Below, one piece after another: positions 27,094 to 36,038 of a stretch of 64,000 nucleotides of DNA. Position numbers and translations under genes: made by a program. Within the stretch, counting starts at the first letter, position 1. Each line of letters begins with the position of its first letter. The DNA comes from SB21 sp964415295. GTDB lineage: Bacteria; CLD3; SB21. The notes beneath the pieces are model-generated. The model saw only the letters and a list, made by a program, of their open reading frames with translations, did not search any database and was not told the origin of the DNA. The stretch spans positions 62,001 to 126,000 of the forward strand of contig CAYPYN010000004.1 of the NCBI GenBank assembly GCA_964415295.1, given 5' to 3'.

Positions 27094-27573
27094 ATGTTCA
27101 CTTTTATCTTGATCATCATGGGTGTGGCCGCTTTGGCGTTTGTCTTACAGCCCATCCTCACGAAAGAATATATCCCGTTCGATCAGCGCGATGAAAAAAG
27201 CCTCAAGTTGGATGCTCTGATCGCCCAAAAGAACAAGATCTACGCGGATATCAAAGATCTTGATTTTGAATTCAACGTCGGCAAAATGGCCGAAGACGAT
27301 TACCGTTCTCTCCGCAAACAATCCATGGCCGAAGTGGCGGAAGTGATCCGGCAGATCGACGCGTCCGGCGGCACCGCCTCAGAAGGCAACGGTACGATCA
27401 CCGACGAATACCTGGAGAAACTGATCAGCGCAAGGCGTAAGGTACGTTCCGCGGAAGGTGAGATCATGATCGACTCCCGTGAAGAAATTCTGGCCTGTTC
27501 ACAATGCGGTCATGAAAATAACATCAATGCCAAATTCTGCTCCGAATGCGGCACCAAATTGGTCAAAGAATAA
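27094..27573 (+). CDS. Membrane-anchored CcmI-like hairpin protein with C-terminal zinc ribbon
   Basis: 159 residues: one N-terminal membrane helix (FILIIMGVAALAFVLQPIL), a helical hairpin (~43-90) and a C-terminal four-Cys zinc ribbon (~132-154, CSQCG and FCSECG). The hairpin (DLDFEFNVGKMAEDDYRSLR) resembles the first helical segment of CcmI, where an L-E/D-L-D...G.I...Y..R pattern follows the membrane helix; the TPR part of CcmI is absent. The location 20 bases after ccmH, where ccmI normally sits, supports a maturation role. What the zinc ribbon binds is unknown. It could also be a regulator or assembly factor. Confidence 0.75.
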   Translation: MFTFILIIMGVAALAFVLQPILTKEYIPFDQRDEKSLKLDALIAQKNKIYADIKDLDFEFNVGKMAEDDYRSLRKQSMAEVAEVIRQIDASGGTASEGNGTITDEYLEKLISARRKVRSAEGEIMIDSREEILACSQCGHENNINAKFCSECGTKLVKE

Positions 27574-27594
27574 ACAAATACGGATGAAACGATA

Positions 27595-28797
27595 ATGTTA
27601 CGAATAATCACATTAGTATGTCTCACGGTTTTTACAGTGCAAGCCTTAGCCCAATCCGGAGCTACCGTTACCGGAAAGGTCTACGATAAAACGATCAATC
27701 AGAAGGTCGCGGCCGACTGGGTCGTATTGGTCAAAACCGGTCAGGGCCTGGAAACGCTGAAACAATTCGACAAGGTAGCGGATTATGAATTTACCGGCGT
27801 TCCTCTGAATGCAAATGCGCCTTATCTCCTGCGCGCTTCGTACAAAGGCGTTGTCTATACACAAAACCTGATGGTCCAGGAAAATAGAAATTACAACGTA
27901 GATCTTGTGGTTTACGAGGCGACCGATAAATGGCGGGATATCGCCGTGCGGGTTCCTCATATGATCGTGATGCGCAACGCAAATACCATCGAAGTCCAAC
28001 AGACTTTTGAGATCAATAATACGGGAGTCCGCGCCTACCATGTGGCCGATGCCTCCAAACCCACCTTCCGATTCAAGATACCGGAAGGAGCGCAATTCCA
28101 GAACGTTCTCACGTCGCATAATCAGAGCATGCCCATCGGAGCGACATCGTTCGCTTATCAGGACGGCATGGCGATCAATATGCCCTTGAGGCCCGGCATC
28201 ACGCAGGTGCAAGTCACGTATACGGCCGATTATTCCTCTCAGAAACTCAGCATGGGCGCGGCGGCGTATTATGATATTTCCGAATGGAATATTTTTGTTT
28301 CCCCCAAAGACATACAGGTTGTTTCCGACAAACTCGGTCATGTCCACGACGAGCAAATGGAAGCCAATAATTTCTCCATCTACGCGGCGGCCAACGTGAA
28401 AGCCGGCGAAACGCTTAAAATGGAATTGAGCGGCGGAAGTTCACGTCAGGCGGAACAACAGGCCAACAACGAAACCGTGGCGGCTTCGGAGAATTTCATT
28501 CAGAAAAAAGTATTTGTCTATATTTTTCTCATGCTTAGCGTTCTGGCCTTTACACTGTTCTTCGGCCTTAACAAAAAACCGGCCGTAAAGCCATATCAGC
28601 CTCAATCGGGATCTAAAAAACAGAACAAGCAACAGAAGACCGAAGCAACAAAGAGGCGCGATGCGCTTGCGCAGCAAATTGCCGACCTCGACGACCGGTT
28701 TTCCGAGAAGCAAGTCGACGAGTCCACCTATCGTAAACGGCGGGGTGAACTCAAATCGGAACTGCGCAAAGCCGCAGAAACGGTCACTCACATATAG
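27595..28797 (+). CDS. Exported beta-rich protein with membrane helix and CcmI-like cytoplasmic hairpin, unknown function
   Basis: 400 residues. A signal peptide (ITLVCLTVFTVQALAQ) leads into a carboxypeptidase-regulatory-like strand region (GATVTGKVYDKTI, ~22-105), then a second beta-sandwich (~110-285). One membrane helix follows (~305-325, VFVYIFLMLSVLAFTLFFGL), then a basic linker and a short charged helical hairpin (~350-392). That hairpin matches the hairpin of the preceding protein at 9 of 24 ungapped positions (I-x-D-L-D-x2-F-x6-E-x2-Y-R-x2-R). It lies 21 bases after that gene, with a terminator behind it. I do not know the family; a link to cytochrome c maturation rests on the operon and the shared hairpin. 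Confidence 0.75.
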   Translation: MLRIITLVCLTVFTVQALAQSGATVTGKVYDKTINQKVAADWVVLVKTGQGLETLKQFDKVADYEFTGVPLNANAPYLLRASYKGVVYTQNLMVQENRNYNVDLVVYEATDKWRDIAVRVPHMIVMRNANTIEVQQTFEINNTGVRAYHVADASKPTFRFKIPEGAQFQNVLTSHNQSMPIGATSFAYQDGMAINMPLRPGITQVQVTYTADYSSQKLSMGAAAYYDISEWNIFVSPKDIQVVSDKLGHVHDEQMEANNFSIYAAANVKAGETLKMELSGGSSRQAEQQANNETVAASENFIQKKVFVYIFLMLSVLAFTLFFGLNKKPAVKPYQPQSGSKKQNKQQKTEATKRRDALAQQIADLDDRFSEKQVDESTYRKRRGELKSELRKAAETVTHI

Positions 28798-28820
28798 TCC
28801 TACGAAGTTCTAAATGAGAT

Positions 28821-28863
28821 AACCATCGACAAGTCCGATTAACTTGCGATGGTTATTTTTTTT
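28821..28863 (+). terminator. Rho-independent terminator after the ccmF-led operon
   Basis: AACCATCG pairs with CGATGGTT (28821-28828 with 28847-28854), extended by CAAGT/ACTTG with one bulged base, and is followed by ATTTTTTTT. It separates ccmF-ccmH and the two following genes from ccmA. Confidence 0.88.
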
Positions 28864-28918
28864 GACATCAGAAATTGTCGTTGATATTAAACGGAATAGA
28901 CAGTAACTTGCACGCCGC

Positions 28919-29614
28919 ATGATTGAAATCAAGAACATATCCAAGCTGTACGGACGCTTTCACGCGCTGGATAATATAGATCTTTCCATTACGGCCAATG
29001 ATTTCGTGGCGGTTTTGGGTCGAAACGGGGCCGGCAAAACAACGATGCTGAAGATCCTCGCTACTCTGCTCAAGCCAAGCGGCGGAGATGTCCTGATCGA
29101 CGGCCATAACATCCGAAAAGACTCTTATGCCGTTTTACAGAAGATGGGTATGGTCTCTCATCAAACCTATATCTACGGCGATCTTACGGCGAAAGAGAAC
29201 CTCGCCTTTTATGCGAAATTCTATGACGTTCCTGATGCGAACGAACGCATCGGTTCGCTTCTGGAAAAAGTCGGGCTGGCCCACCGCGCGGATGAGTCGG
29301 TTCGCCGATACTCCCGCGGCATGCAGCAGAGACTCTCCATTGCGCGCGCGCTCCTTCACAGTCCTAAGTTACTCCTGCTGGACGAACCCTACACCGGTCT
29401 TGACCAGAAAGCTTCTGAGTTTCTGGACAACATACTAATCGAATACCACAAAGAAGGTAACTGCATCCTGATCGTCACCCACGATATTGAACGTATTGCG
29501 GGAATTGCCAAACGCGCTGTCGTATTTGAAAAAGGAAAGGTCGCCTGGGATCGTCCGCTCGGTGAAATGCCTGTTCCGGAATTCCTGAAAACCATCAAAC
29601 CACTCATGGCCTGA
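28919..29614 (+). CDS. ccmA: ABC transporter ATP-binding protein, CcmA-like (haem/cytochrome maturation)
   Basis: 231 residues, a complete ABC ATPase: Walker A GRNGAGKTT, signature YSRGMQQRL, Walker B LLLLDEPYTGLD, and switch His in IVTHD. The signature with SRGM-QRL and the short length fit CcmA, the ATPase that frees haem-loaded CcmE in system I. No CcmB or CcmC follows in this window, so assignment to cytochrome maturation rests on sequence type and the neighbouring ccm genes; a general ABC-2 ATPase is possible. It is separated from the ccm operon by a terminator and starts without an obvious SD. Confidence 0.8.
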   Translation: MIEIKNISKLYGRFHALDNIDLSITANDFVAVLGRNGAGKTTMLKILATLLKPSGGDVLIDGHNIRKDSYAVLQKMGMVSHQTYIYGDLTAKENLAFYAKFYDVPDANERIGSLLEKVGLAHRADESVRRYSRGMQQRLSIARALLHSPKLLLLDEPYTGLDQKASEFLDNILIEYHKEGNCILIVTHDIERIAGIAKRAVVFEKGKVAWDRPLGEMPVPEFLKTIKPLMA

Positions 29615-29621
29615 TATCATC

Positions 29622-30665
29622 ATGGACAAGAATCTCATCGAAGCTTACGACAAAAGCCGCTACTTTAAAGTGCTGCTCGATTTTGACGAACAGCTTACCG
29701 CGGCGGACAAGAACGTTTCAGGTTATTATGATGAATTGACCCGCTTCAAAACGGGCCTGACCAACATACATCAGATCGTGATCTGCGGCATGGGCGGTTC
29801 CGCGATAGCCGGCGATTTTATCCGACAGATCTTCTCCGATCGGTTGAATATTCCTGTTTTCGTAAGCCGTGATTACGAGTTGCCCACTTTTGTCGGGGAA
29901 TCAACGCTGGTGATACTTTCCAGTTATTCCGGTAATACCGAGGAAACCATTGCGGCATTTCATAAGGCGATCGCCAAAAATGCCAAAATGATCGCCGTGT
30001 CTACCGGCGGTCAGATTGCGGCTATGGCCAAGAAGGAACAGATACCTCACATATCCGTTCCGGCCGGTTTCCAGCCGCGCCAGGCGATCGGTTTCTCGCT
30101 CGTCACGTTATTCCGCATTGTCGAGCATCTTTTCTTTGACAGCCACGATGCCAACACAATCCGTCATGCTGTCGAATGGATCAAGAATAAGAAACAACAA
30201 TGGCTGGGCGATCAAAGTGAATTGTGGCCGGTCGCGGAAAGGCTTTGCGGCAAGCCCGTGATCGTCTACTCGTCCGATAAGATATTTCCCGCGGCACTCC
30301 GCTTCAAAGGACAGATCTGTGAGAATGCCAAACTGCTGGCTTTCGCGTATGCGGTGCCTGAGATGAATCACAACGAGATCGTCGGCTGGGACAGCGTCGG
30401 CAAAAGTGAAGGACTTCCGGTCGTGATCTTCCGGGATGCGGCGGACCATCCTCAGAATCAGAAGCGATTTCAAATCCTCAAGAATATTCTTTCAGCCAAG
30501 ACAGAAGTGATCGAATACACCTGCGAAGGTACCGATCCTTTCAGCAAATTCCTCTCGATGATCTACTGGGGCGATGTGGTAAGCTATTTTATGGCCATAC
30601 TGCGTAAAACCGATCCCACGCCCGTAGATATCATCACCCACTTCAAGAACGAGCTTTCAAAGTAA
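29622..30665 (+). CDS. Bifunctional phosphoglucose/phosphomannose isomerase
   Basis: 347 residues with two SIS domains. Motifs: VICGMGGSAIAGDF near the N terminus, SSYSGNTEETI (phosphate binding) and EMNHNEIVGW (catalytic Glu/His region). This is the small PGI/PMI type first known from archaea, interconverting glucose-6-P, fructose-6-P and mannose-6-P; bacteria with it often lack classical Pgi. It begins 7 bases after the ccmA-like gene, so the two are probably cotranscribed although functionally unrelated. Confidence 0.93.
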   Translation: MDKNLIEAYDKSRYFKVLLDFDEQLTAADKNVSGYYDELTRFKTGLTNIHQIVICGMGGSAIAGDFIRQIFSDRLNIPVFVSRDYELPTFVGESTLVILSSYSGNTEETIAAFHKAIAKNAKMIAVSTGGQIAAMAKKEQIPHISVPAGFQPRQAIGFSLVTLFRIVEHLFFDSHDANTIRHAVEWIKNKKQQWLGDQSELWPVAERLCGKPVIVYSSDKIFPAALRFKGQICENAKLLAFAYAVPEMNHNEIVGWDSVGKSEGLPVVIFRDAADHPQNQKRFQILKNILSAKTEVIEYTCEGTDPFSKFLSMIYWGDVVSYFMAILRKTDPTPVDIITHFKNELSK

Positions 30666-30697
30666 ATTTCCAATAACCGAGAAGCACGCAAAGTCTT

Positions 30698-33600
30698 CTA
30701 GAAGAAAGCTCTGAATTCCGCGCTGCCTATGTGAACGGTTTCCATTCCCGGTTCTTTTCGCCCGGAGTAGTTAACCGATGCCGAAACGTGATCACTAATC
30801 CTGTAATCCAACATCAGAAGCCAGCTGGTATTCAATCCCCTCCGGAGCCCGTTCAGCATTTCAAAAGGCAGAAAAACGTCTTTTTGTGTATAAATCCGCA
30901 CCATCTCCAACGAAGCGGATGCCCGGCCTTTGTTTTGGAAAGAATAGATCACTTCCGGCGCATAGGACAAACTTTTGGCCGTCACTTTGGCCAACGACTC
31001 GCGGGAATACACCAGCGAACCTTTATTGATCCATTCAACCTGATAAACGGGTTTGAAAGACCATAATGGTATCCATTTTAACTTATAAAAATCAAAATCC
31101 CTATTGAACCCGGATACAGAGATGGTTGAACGTTTGAAGTTGGTTTCATACTCCCACTCATTCTCGAGCGCGGTTCGTTCCGTAAGCTGAAGACGGATCC
31201 GCAGATTCTCCATATCCTTTCTGCGACGTTCGTTGCCGTCGGTCAGCAAGGCGGTCAGATTCTTCTGCAATTCGTACCGCAAGCGTATCGACCAATTCTG
31301 CTCAGTATCCGTGGAATAAACATCCTGCCTTAAGAAAATCGAACCGCGGATCGTTTGACGACCGTTCTGGTACTTGGACAGATCAATGAAGTAATACGAC
31401 CGGTTCGGGGAACGCTGATTCTCTTCCACCCTGAATACCGTTTCCGTTGATATCCTTTTCAGCAAGACCTTAACCGCGGATGTATCTTCCGGATCCTGAA
31501 AAAAACGTGAAAATTCAAATCGTACTCGTGTTCCGAATTTAAGTTCCACCACTGGAGTGAATCGGTTGACGCGAACTGTACTCTGGATCCAGTCGCCTTG
31601 CCCCTTCGGAACCTGACGGAAACTGTCGGGCGCCACTTGAACGAAATTCCCTGTATTGGCCTGCACCGGAACGAAAATAAGCTTGCGGTCCTGCAGGCCC
31701 TGTTCAGAAACCTGGTATTCGAGGTTGACCGTCATGGCGCGGTTCCATCGATGATAGTCGACGGTCGAACTGATCAGATGCGACGTATTATCCAGATTCT
31801 CCGCCGTTCGGAATGCACCGTGGTATGCCTTGCGGCGTTCGATGTATTCGATCGTGGAACTGATGTTCTTCCAATCCAATACGTTCCAGTAATAACGCTG
31901 CGTGGTTGCCGTCGACAAACGGCTATCAAGTGAATCTACTGTAGAATTGCGGCTGCGATCAATCCGTTTTTCGAACATCACGCCGAATTGCATCTTATTA
32001 AAACCGTTGACGTCGATGCGCGGACGGTACGTGATATAGGAGCTTCCGTACGTCGAATCCGTTACTTCATTTCGGATGTACTCGTCCTCGTAATCAAAAC
32101 CGGGCTTCATTTTCCACACTTGATAGTAACTATTGAATAACTGCCTACGCACATCGCTTTCCGTGGTGCCGGTAAGGCCTCGCGCATTGGAATTGATCCT
32201 TTCGATGGAGTAATTCACCTGAGGAAGTTTTTCGTACGAACTTCTGACACCGCCGCCGTAACGGGAAGAATTGAATACGTCGTTTCCCCTTTTCAAATCA
32301 CCGTAGAATCCCTGCATCTGCAGAAACGAAACCGGCCGATATGCGCTGCGAATTTCTTTGATATCTTCCTCAAGCCCAAAAGTGCCCGACGGAGTGCCGT
32401 ATCCGCCCGGCAAATTCCATGTGCGGTTGAATTCCGGTTCGTTGACGCGGTCGATCTCACGGAACGTACTGTCCATATGGCGCACGCGGGCAAAAAGATC
32501 GAATTCTCCCAGGTCAGTGCCGCTCCATCCGATCCGCTGTTTCTGGATATCGGCTTTGAAATGATAAGCCTTCCCGTCGATGCTCTTTGGAGAAAAGGAA
32601 TTCTTGTCAAATGAAGAGAACGCGACCTCAGTGCCGAAGGTCATATTCCTGAAAGGACGGACATCGGCGAAAACACTTGCCAGCTGCGTCTGTGTCGGCA
32701 GGGGCAGAGCCACTTTGGGCAGGAAACTTCCGTTGTTTTTTCCGGCGTAGACGAATTCGCCGAGAATATTTCCGCGAACGTAATCGCCGTTACCGGAGCC
32801 GAAATCAGTGAAGCGCACGTTGTAGTCGCCGGAACTGTCAGCGCCGACGTACACGAAGATCGTATCATTGGCCGAAGGGTCAAAGATCCGGATATACGCG
32901 CCCCGGCCGGGATCCACACGTCGTGCACCATCAACGTAAACCGTTGCGCCGGACGACGGTATCGCGTCGTCGTCAATATGCGAGAGCGAATCGATGGTTC
33001 GATCGGACAGCGACAGGTTGATCGGATTATTCTTATCGTCGTATTCATTGATAAAAACACCGCCAAAGGAGATCTTGTTATTCAGCCATTGGGTCCGTAT
33101 GCCCGATGCAAATGTATTCCGCCTGAATATGTCGTCGGCATATTCGAAATCGGCCGTAACGCGGGACTCCGGCGTGATCAGGCGTTTACGCGTGAACGTG
33201 ATCTGGCCCGAACTGTAATCGATGACATAATCGTTGTCCTCACCGCGACGGAGTTGGACTCCGTTAACCCACACCTTTTCTGTTCCGGCGATGACGAGAA
33301 TATTCGTCTCCCCGTTATTTCCGGTGAGCGCATACGGTCCCTGGCTTCCTTCGATGATCGTCAGCGTATTGGAAGCAAATTTACCCTTGGTCGTAGCATA
33401 CGCGATATCGCCCGTTACCGCGTCGGTTCGCACAGCCCCCCGCGCGCCCTGCAGTTTCCGCGAATAGTTACCGAATTCCGTGCCGCTCATACCTATCTCA
33501 AAATCGCCAAAGGTCGCGATGTACTGATCCGCCTTTTTGATCTCCACGAATATTTTGTCAATTTCCTGCAGATTCTCCGTCGTGCCTTCCGGCTGGATCG

Positions 33601-34240
33601 GAATATTCTCGTCTGTCAGAGATGCTTCGATGGTGACATCGTCGCCCACACGGCCGGATAACTGTACATTTAGACCGGAATTGAGCGTGAAGTCCTGGTT
33701 AGAACCGACGGTAAAACCGCGCGTAATGCTGCCGGTGCCGATCATTTGGGAGTTATCAAGCGGTCCACCTGTTTGATTCCCCGATGGAATCATGCGGATG
33801 GAACTCTGAGAGGTGTCGCCGGGAGCACGTATTTTTGGGAGGATACGGTGAACCGCTTCGGTTTTGAGAGTGAAAGGCATTAGTTGATAATCTACCGTTA
33901 TCGTGAGGTCTTCTGAAAGGATGGAAAAGAAGCGTATCTCCCCGCTCCGATACATGAGGGTATAATCCGATCCACTGTAAAGACGCATTTTACCCGCGTG
34001 AACCACTTCGCTTCCGATGGCGATGCGTTCGTCGGGAAGTTTGTAAACCGTGTCCACGCCGGCGCCTCGGAATTCAAAGCGGCGACTCCAGAGATTGATG
34101 GAGCCCGGTTCGCTGAAATGCCGAGCCATCGTGGAATCGATAATGATCCGGGTGTAGAGGGAATCGGCCGGTTCCTGGGCGGCGGCCGTCATGGTAAAAA
34201 GACCGATCAGAATAAAAGAAATGCCGTACTTGCGCGCCAT
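30698..34240 (-). CDS. Very large outer-membrane beta-barrel protein, unknown function
   Basis: 1180 residues with a signal peptide (FILIGLFTMTAAAQ) and a C-terminal Phe-Phe (SAEFRAFF). The N-terminal part (~25-380) has repeated beta domains, including the recognisable strands VWVNGVQLRRGEDNDYVID and GQITFTRKRLITP, which suggest a surface or plug-like domain with filled-in Ig folds. The remaining ~750 residues alternate aromatic and polar residues as in a large barrel. I see no TonB box or TonB-receptor plug motifs. Similar giant proteins occur in Calditrichota/Marinimicrobia-type genomes (from memory, function unknown). Its gene abuts the NHL protein gene with no spacing, so the two are made together. 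Confidence 0.72.
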   Translation of the reverse strand: MARKYGISFILIGLFTMTAAAQEPADSLYTRIIIDSTMARHFSEPGSINLWSRRFEFRGAGVDTVYKLPDERIAIGSEVVHAGKMRLYSGSDYTLMYRSGEIRFFSILSEDLTITVDYQLMPFTLKTEAVHRILPKIRAPGDTSQSSIRMIPSGNQTGGPLDNSQMIGTGSITRGFTVGSNQDFTLNSGLNVQLSGRVGDDVTIEASLTDENIPIQPEGTTENLQEIDKIFVEIKKADQYIATFGDFEIGMSGTEFGNYSRKLQGARGAVRTDAVTGDIAYATTKGKFASNTLTIIEGSQGPYALTGNNGETNILVIAGTEKVWVNGVQLRRGEDNDYVIDYSSGQITFTRKRLITPESRVTADFEYADDIFRRNTFASGIRTQWLNNKISFGGVFINEYDDKNNPINLSLSDRTIDSLSHIDDDAIPSSGATVYVDGARRVDPGRGAYIRIFDPSANDTIFVYVGADSSGDYNVRFTDFGSGNGDYVRGNILGEFVYAGKNNGSFLPKVALPLPTQTQLASVFADVRPFRNMTFGTEVAFSSFDKNSFSPKSIDGKAYHFKADIQKQRIGWSGTDLGEFDLFARVRHMDSTFREIDRVNEPEFNRTWNLPGGYGTPSGTFGLEEDIKEIRSAYRPVSFLQMQGFYGDLKRGNDVFNSSRYGGGVRSSYEKLPQVNYSIERINSNARGLTGTTESDVRRQLFNSYYQVWKMKPGFDYEDEYIRNEVTDSTYGSSYITYRPRIDVNGFNKMQFGVMFEKRIDRSRNSTVDSLDSRLSTATTQRYYWNVLDWKNISSTIEYIERRKAYHGAFRTAENLDNTSHLISSTVDYHRWNRAMTVNLEYQVSEQGLQDRKLIFVPVQANTGNFVQVAPDSFRQVPKGQGDWIQSTVRVNRFTPVVELKFGTRVRFEFSRFFQDPEDTSAVKVLLKRISTETVFRVEENQRSPNRSYYFIDLSKYQNGRQTIRGSIFLRQDVYSTDTEQNWSIRLRYELQKNLTALLTDGNERRRKDMENLRIRLQLTERTALENEWEYETNFKRSTISVSGFNRDFDFYKLKWIPLWSFKPVYQVEWINKGSLVYSRESLAKVTAKSLSYAPEVIYSFQNKGRASASLEMVRIYTQKDVFLPFEMLNGLRRGLNTSWLLMLDYRISDHVSASVNYSGRKEPGMETVHIGSAEFRAFF

Positions 34241-35233
34241 TTATTCGCCGCCTTCAAGTATCTGAAATACGATCACATTTCCGGCGTCCAAAACGTAGAG
34301 TTTACCGAGGGCACAATCGACGGCCGCGGGTTTTTCGAAGGTATAAGACAGGATCGATGCGATCGCTTGGCCGTCTGCATCAAAGACGAACACCTGATCA
34401 TGATCGGCCACATACAGGCGGCCTTTGGCGTCAACGGCCACATCCGCAGGAGTCTTGAGTTTTCCGGAACCTATTTCGCGAATGTAATTGCCGTAATAAT
34501 CGAACACGACGATGCGATCACCGTCGGCAACATACACAAAGCGTGACGTAACGGATATTTTGCCAGGATTTTTAAGCTTGCCACGGCCTTCCGCGAACCC
34601 GCCGAACGCAATCTCCCGCTTGCCGAATCGGTCGAGTTTAATGATCCTGCCGCTTTCTCGGTCCGAATAAAAAAGATCGCCCTGGGAAGAGACCGCGACT
34701 GAATTAGGATTTCCGATGGGTTCCGTGGACACGCCGGACTTCTCGGCCGTGAGCTCCGTCAGTTTTGAGCCGCCGAACGATGAAACGAATTCCAATTTTT
34801 TGCTGTATCGCTGTATGCGCTGATTATTGAGATCGGCTACGTAAATATTGAGTCCGTCCGACGCAAAGACATCCACCGGCGCGTCAAATTGGTTGTTTTT
34901 CCAACCGAAACCGCCGACGTGATTGATATACTTGCCCTTGGGATCAAGTTTGAGGATGCGGTTGTGCCCGGTATCGGCGATGTAGATATCTCCCATGATG
35001 CTGACGGAAAGGCCCTGCGGGTGGTCTGTTTTGGTCAGTTCGACGCGATCCAATTCATACACGGTTTCGATCTGGAAAACCGGTTTTTCCTGTGCGCTCA
35101 GCGCAAAGATGGGCAGTGCGGCAAAAGACAGCGCCGCGGTAAGGTATTTTTTTTTGAAATTAAGGATCGGAAGGATTATATTCACGACGTTTAATTTTTG
35201 AAGTGCTCGACCGACATTGGCAACCTCATTCAT
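34241..35233 (-). CDS. Secreted NHL-repeat beta-propeller protein
   Basis: 330 residues at most: a signal peptide (LTAALSFAALPIFALSAQ) and a six-bladed NHL-type propeller with repeats such as PQGLSVSIMGDIYIADTGHN and PADVAVDAKGRLYVADHDQ. The start is uncertain: ATG 35233 gives a long n-region and leaves only 28 bases to the divergent cyclophilin gene, whereas a GTG at 35185 would give a more usual signal peptide. Neither has a clear SD. Propellers of this kind bind proteins or sugars. The stop directly abuts the start of the giant outer-membrane protein, suggesting a surface complex. Confidence 0.82.
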   Translation of the reverse strand: MNEVANVGRALQKLNVVNIILPILNFKKKYLTAALSFAALPIFALSAQEKPVFQIETVYELDRVELTKTDHPQGLSVSIMGDIYIADTGHNRILKLDPKGKYINHVGGFGWKNNQFDAPVDVFASDGLNIYVADLNNQRIQRYSKKLEFVSSFGGSKLTELTAEKSGVSTEPIGNPNSVAVSSQGDLFYSDRESGRIIKLDRFGKREIAFGGFAEGRGKLKNPGKISVTSRFVYVADGDRIVVFDYYGNYIREIGSGKLKTPADVAVDAKGRLYVADHDQVFVFDADGQAIASILSYTFEKPAAVDCALGKLYVLDAGNVIVFQILEGGE

Positions 35234-35261
35234 TCAAATAAACATACTAAAGGAGGCACCC

Positions 35262-36026
35262 TTGTTCAAGTTAAAACTCTCCATCAATGCCTGCAAGAAC
35301 TTGCATTTATTGCTTTGCGCCCTGTTTTTAGCCATGTTCACGCTAAGCGCCTGTTCACAGGAAAAGAAAGAGACCCCCAAACAGCCCAAGGAGAAGAAAA
35401 AAGTAAAAGCCGAAGTGGCCGTTCTTGAAACGAAATTCGGTAAGATCGTGCTCAAACTCTATGATGCCGACGCGCCGCAGCATACGGCCAATTTCCGCAA
35501 GCTGATCCGCGAGCATTATTACGACAGCACGACCTTCCACCGCGTGATACCCAATTTTATGATCCAGGGCGGCGATCCTTTGTCTAAGGACGCTAATCCG
35601 AATAACGACGGCACCGGCGGACCGGGTTATACTATTCCTGCCGAGATCAAACGCATTCATATCCGCGGCGCTTTGGCCGCGGCGCGGCAAGGCGACCAGG
35701 TCAATCCCAAGAAGAATTCCAGCGGAAGCCAGTTCTACATCGTGCAGACCGGGCCGCTGTCGGTGGAATCGCTCAACCGTGTGGAATCGCAGATACAGAT
35801 GTCCGGAAAATCGGATTTCAAATTTACCGATGAACAGCGCGAAATTTACACGACCATCGGCGGTTATCCCCCGCTGGATGGCGAATATACGGTGTATGGC
35901 GAGGTGGTATCCGGTATGGAAGTCGTGGATAAGATCGCAATGGTGGACCGCGGCCCGCGCGACCGACCCTATGAGAATGTGTACATTCTGAAGGCCTATC
36001 TAGAGATGATGGAGATCGAAGAGTAG
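35262..36026 (+). CDS. Cyclophilin-type peptidyl-prolyl isomerase lipoprotein
   Basis: 254 residues. I chose a TTG start at 35262 because AAAGGAGG ends 5 bases before it; the frame itself opens at 35217. Residue 31 is the lipobox Cys (TLSAC), followed by a Lys-rich linker (~32-55) and a cyclophilin domain with FHRVIPNFMIQGGDP and SSGSQFYIVQ. It isomerises prolyl peptide bonds of proteins in the periplasm. It has a ~50-residue insert before the last strands (SVESLNRVESQIQMSG...), seen in other bacterial cyclophilins with long loops. A terminator hairpin lies 20 bases past the stop. Confidence 0.93.
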   Translation: MFKLKLSINACKNLHLLLCALFLAMFTLSACSQEKKETPKQPKEKKKVKAEVAVLETKFGKIVLKLYDADAPQHTANFRKLIREHYYDSTTFHRVIPNFMIQGGDPLSKDANPNNDGTGGPGYTIPAEIKRIHIRGALAAARQGDQVNPKKNSSGSQFYIVQTGPLSVESLNRVESQIQMSGKSDFKFTDEQREIYTTIGGYPPLDGEYTVYGEVVSGMEVVDKIAMVDRGPRDRPYENVYILKAYLEMMEIEE

Positions 36027-36038
36027 AACTACACCCCC

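Noticed and set aside
32978..33661. Long open frame (227 codons) on the plus strand inside the giant outer-membrane protein gene
   Set aside because: It lies wholly within a convincing minus-strand gene and reads as a low-complexity mirror of it. The same holds for other long antisense frames, e.g. 13055-13627, 23252-23977, 27646-28356 and 49433-50215.
30698..34240. TonB-dependent receptor
   Set aside because: Size and barrel fit, but I see no TonB box and no plug motifs after the signal peptide, and the N-terminal repeats are of another kind.
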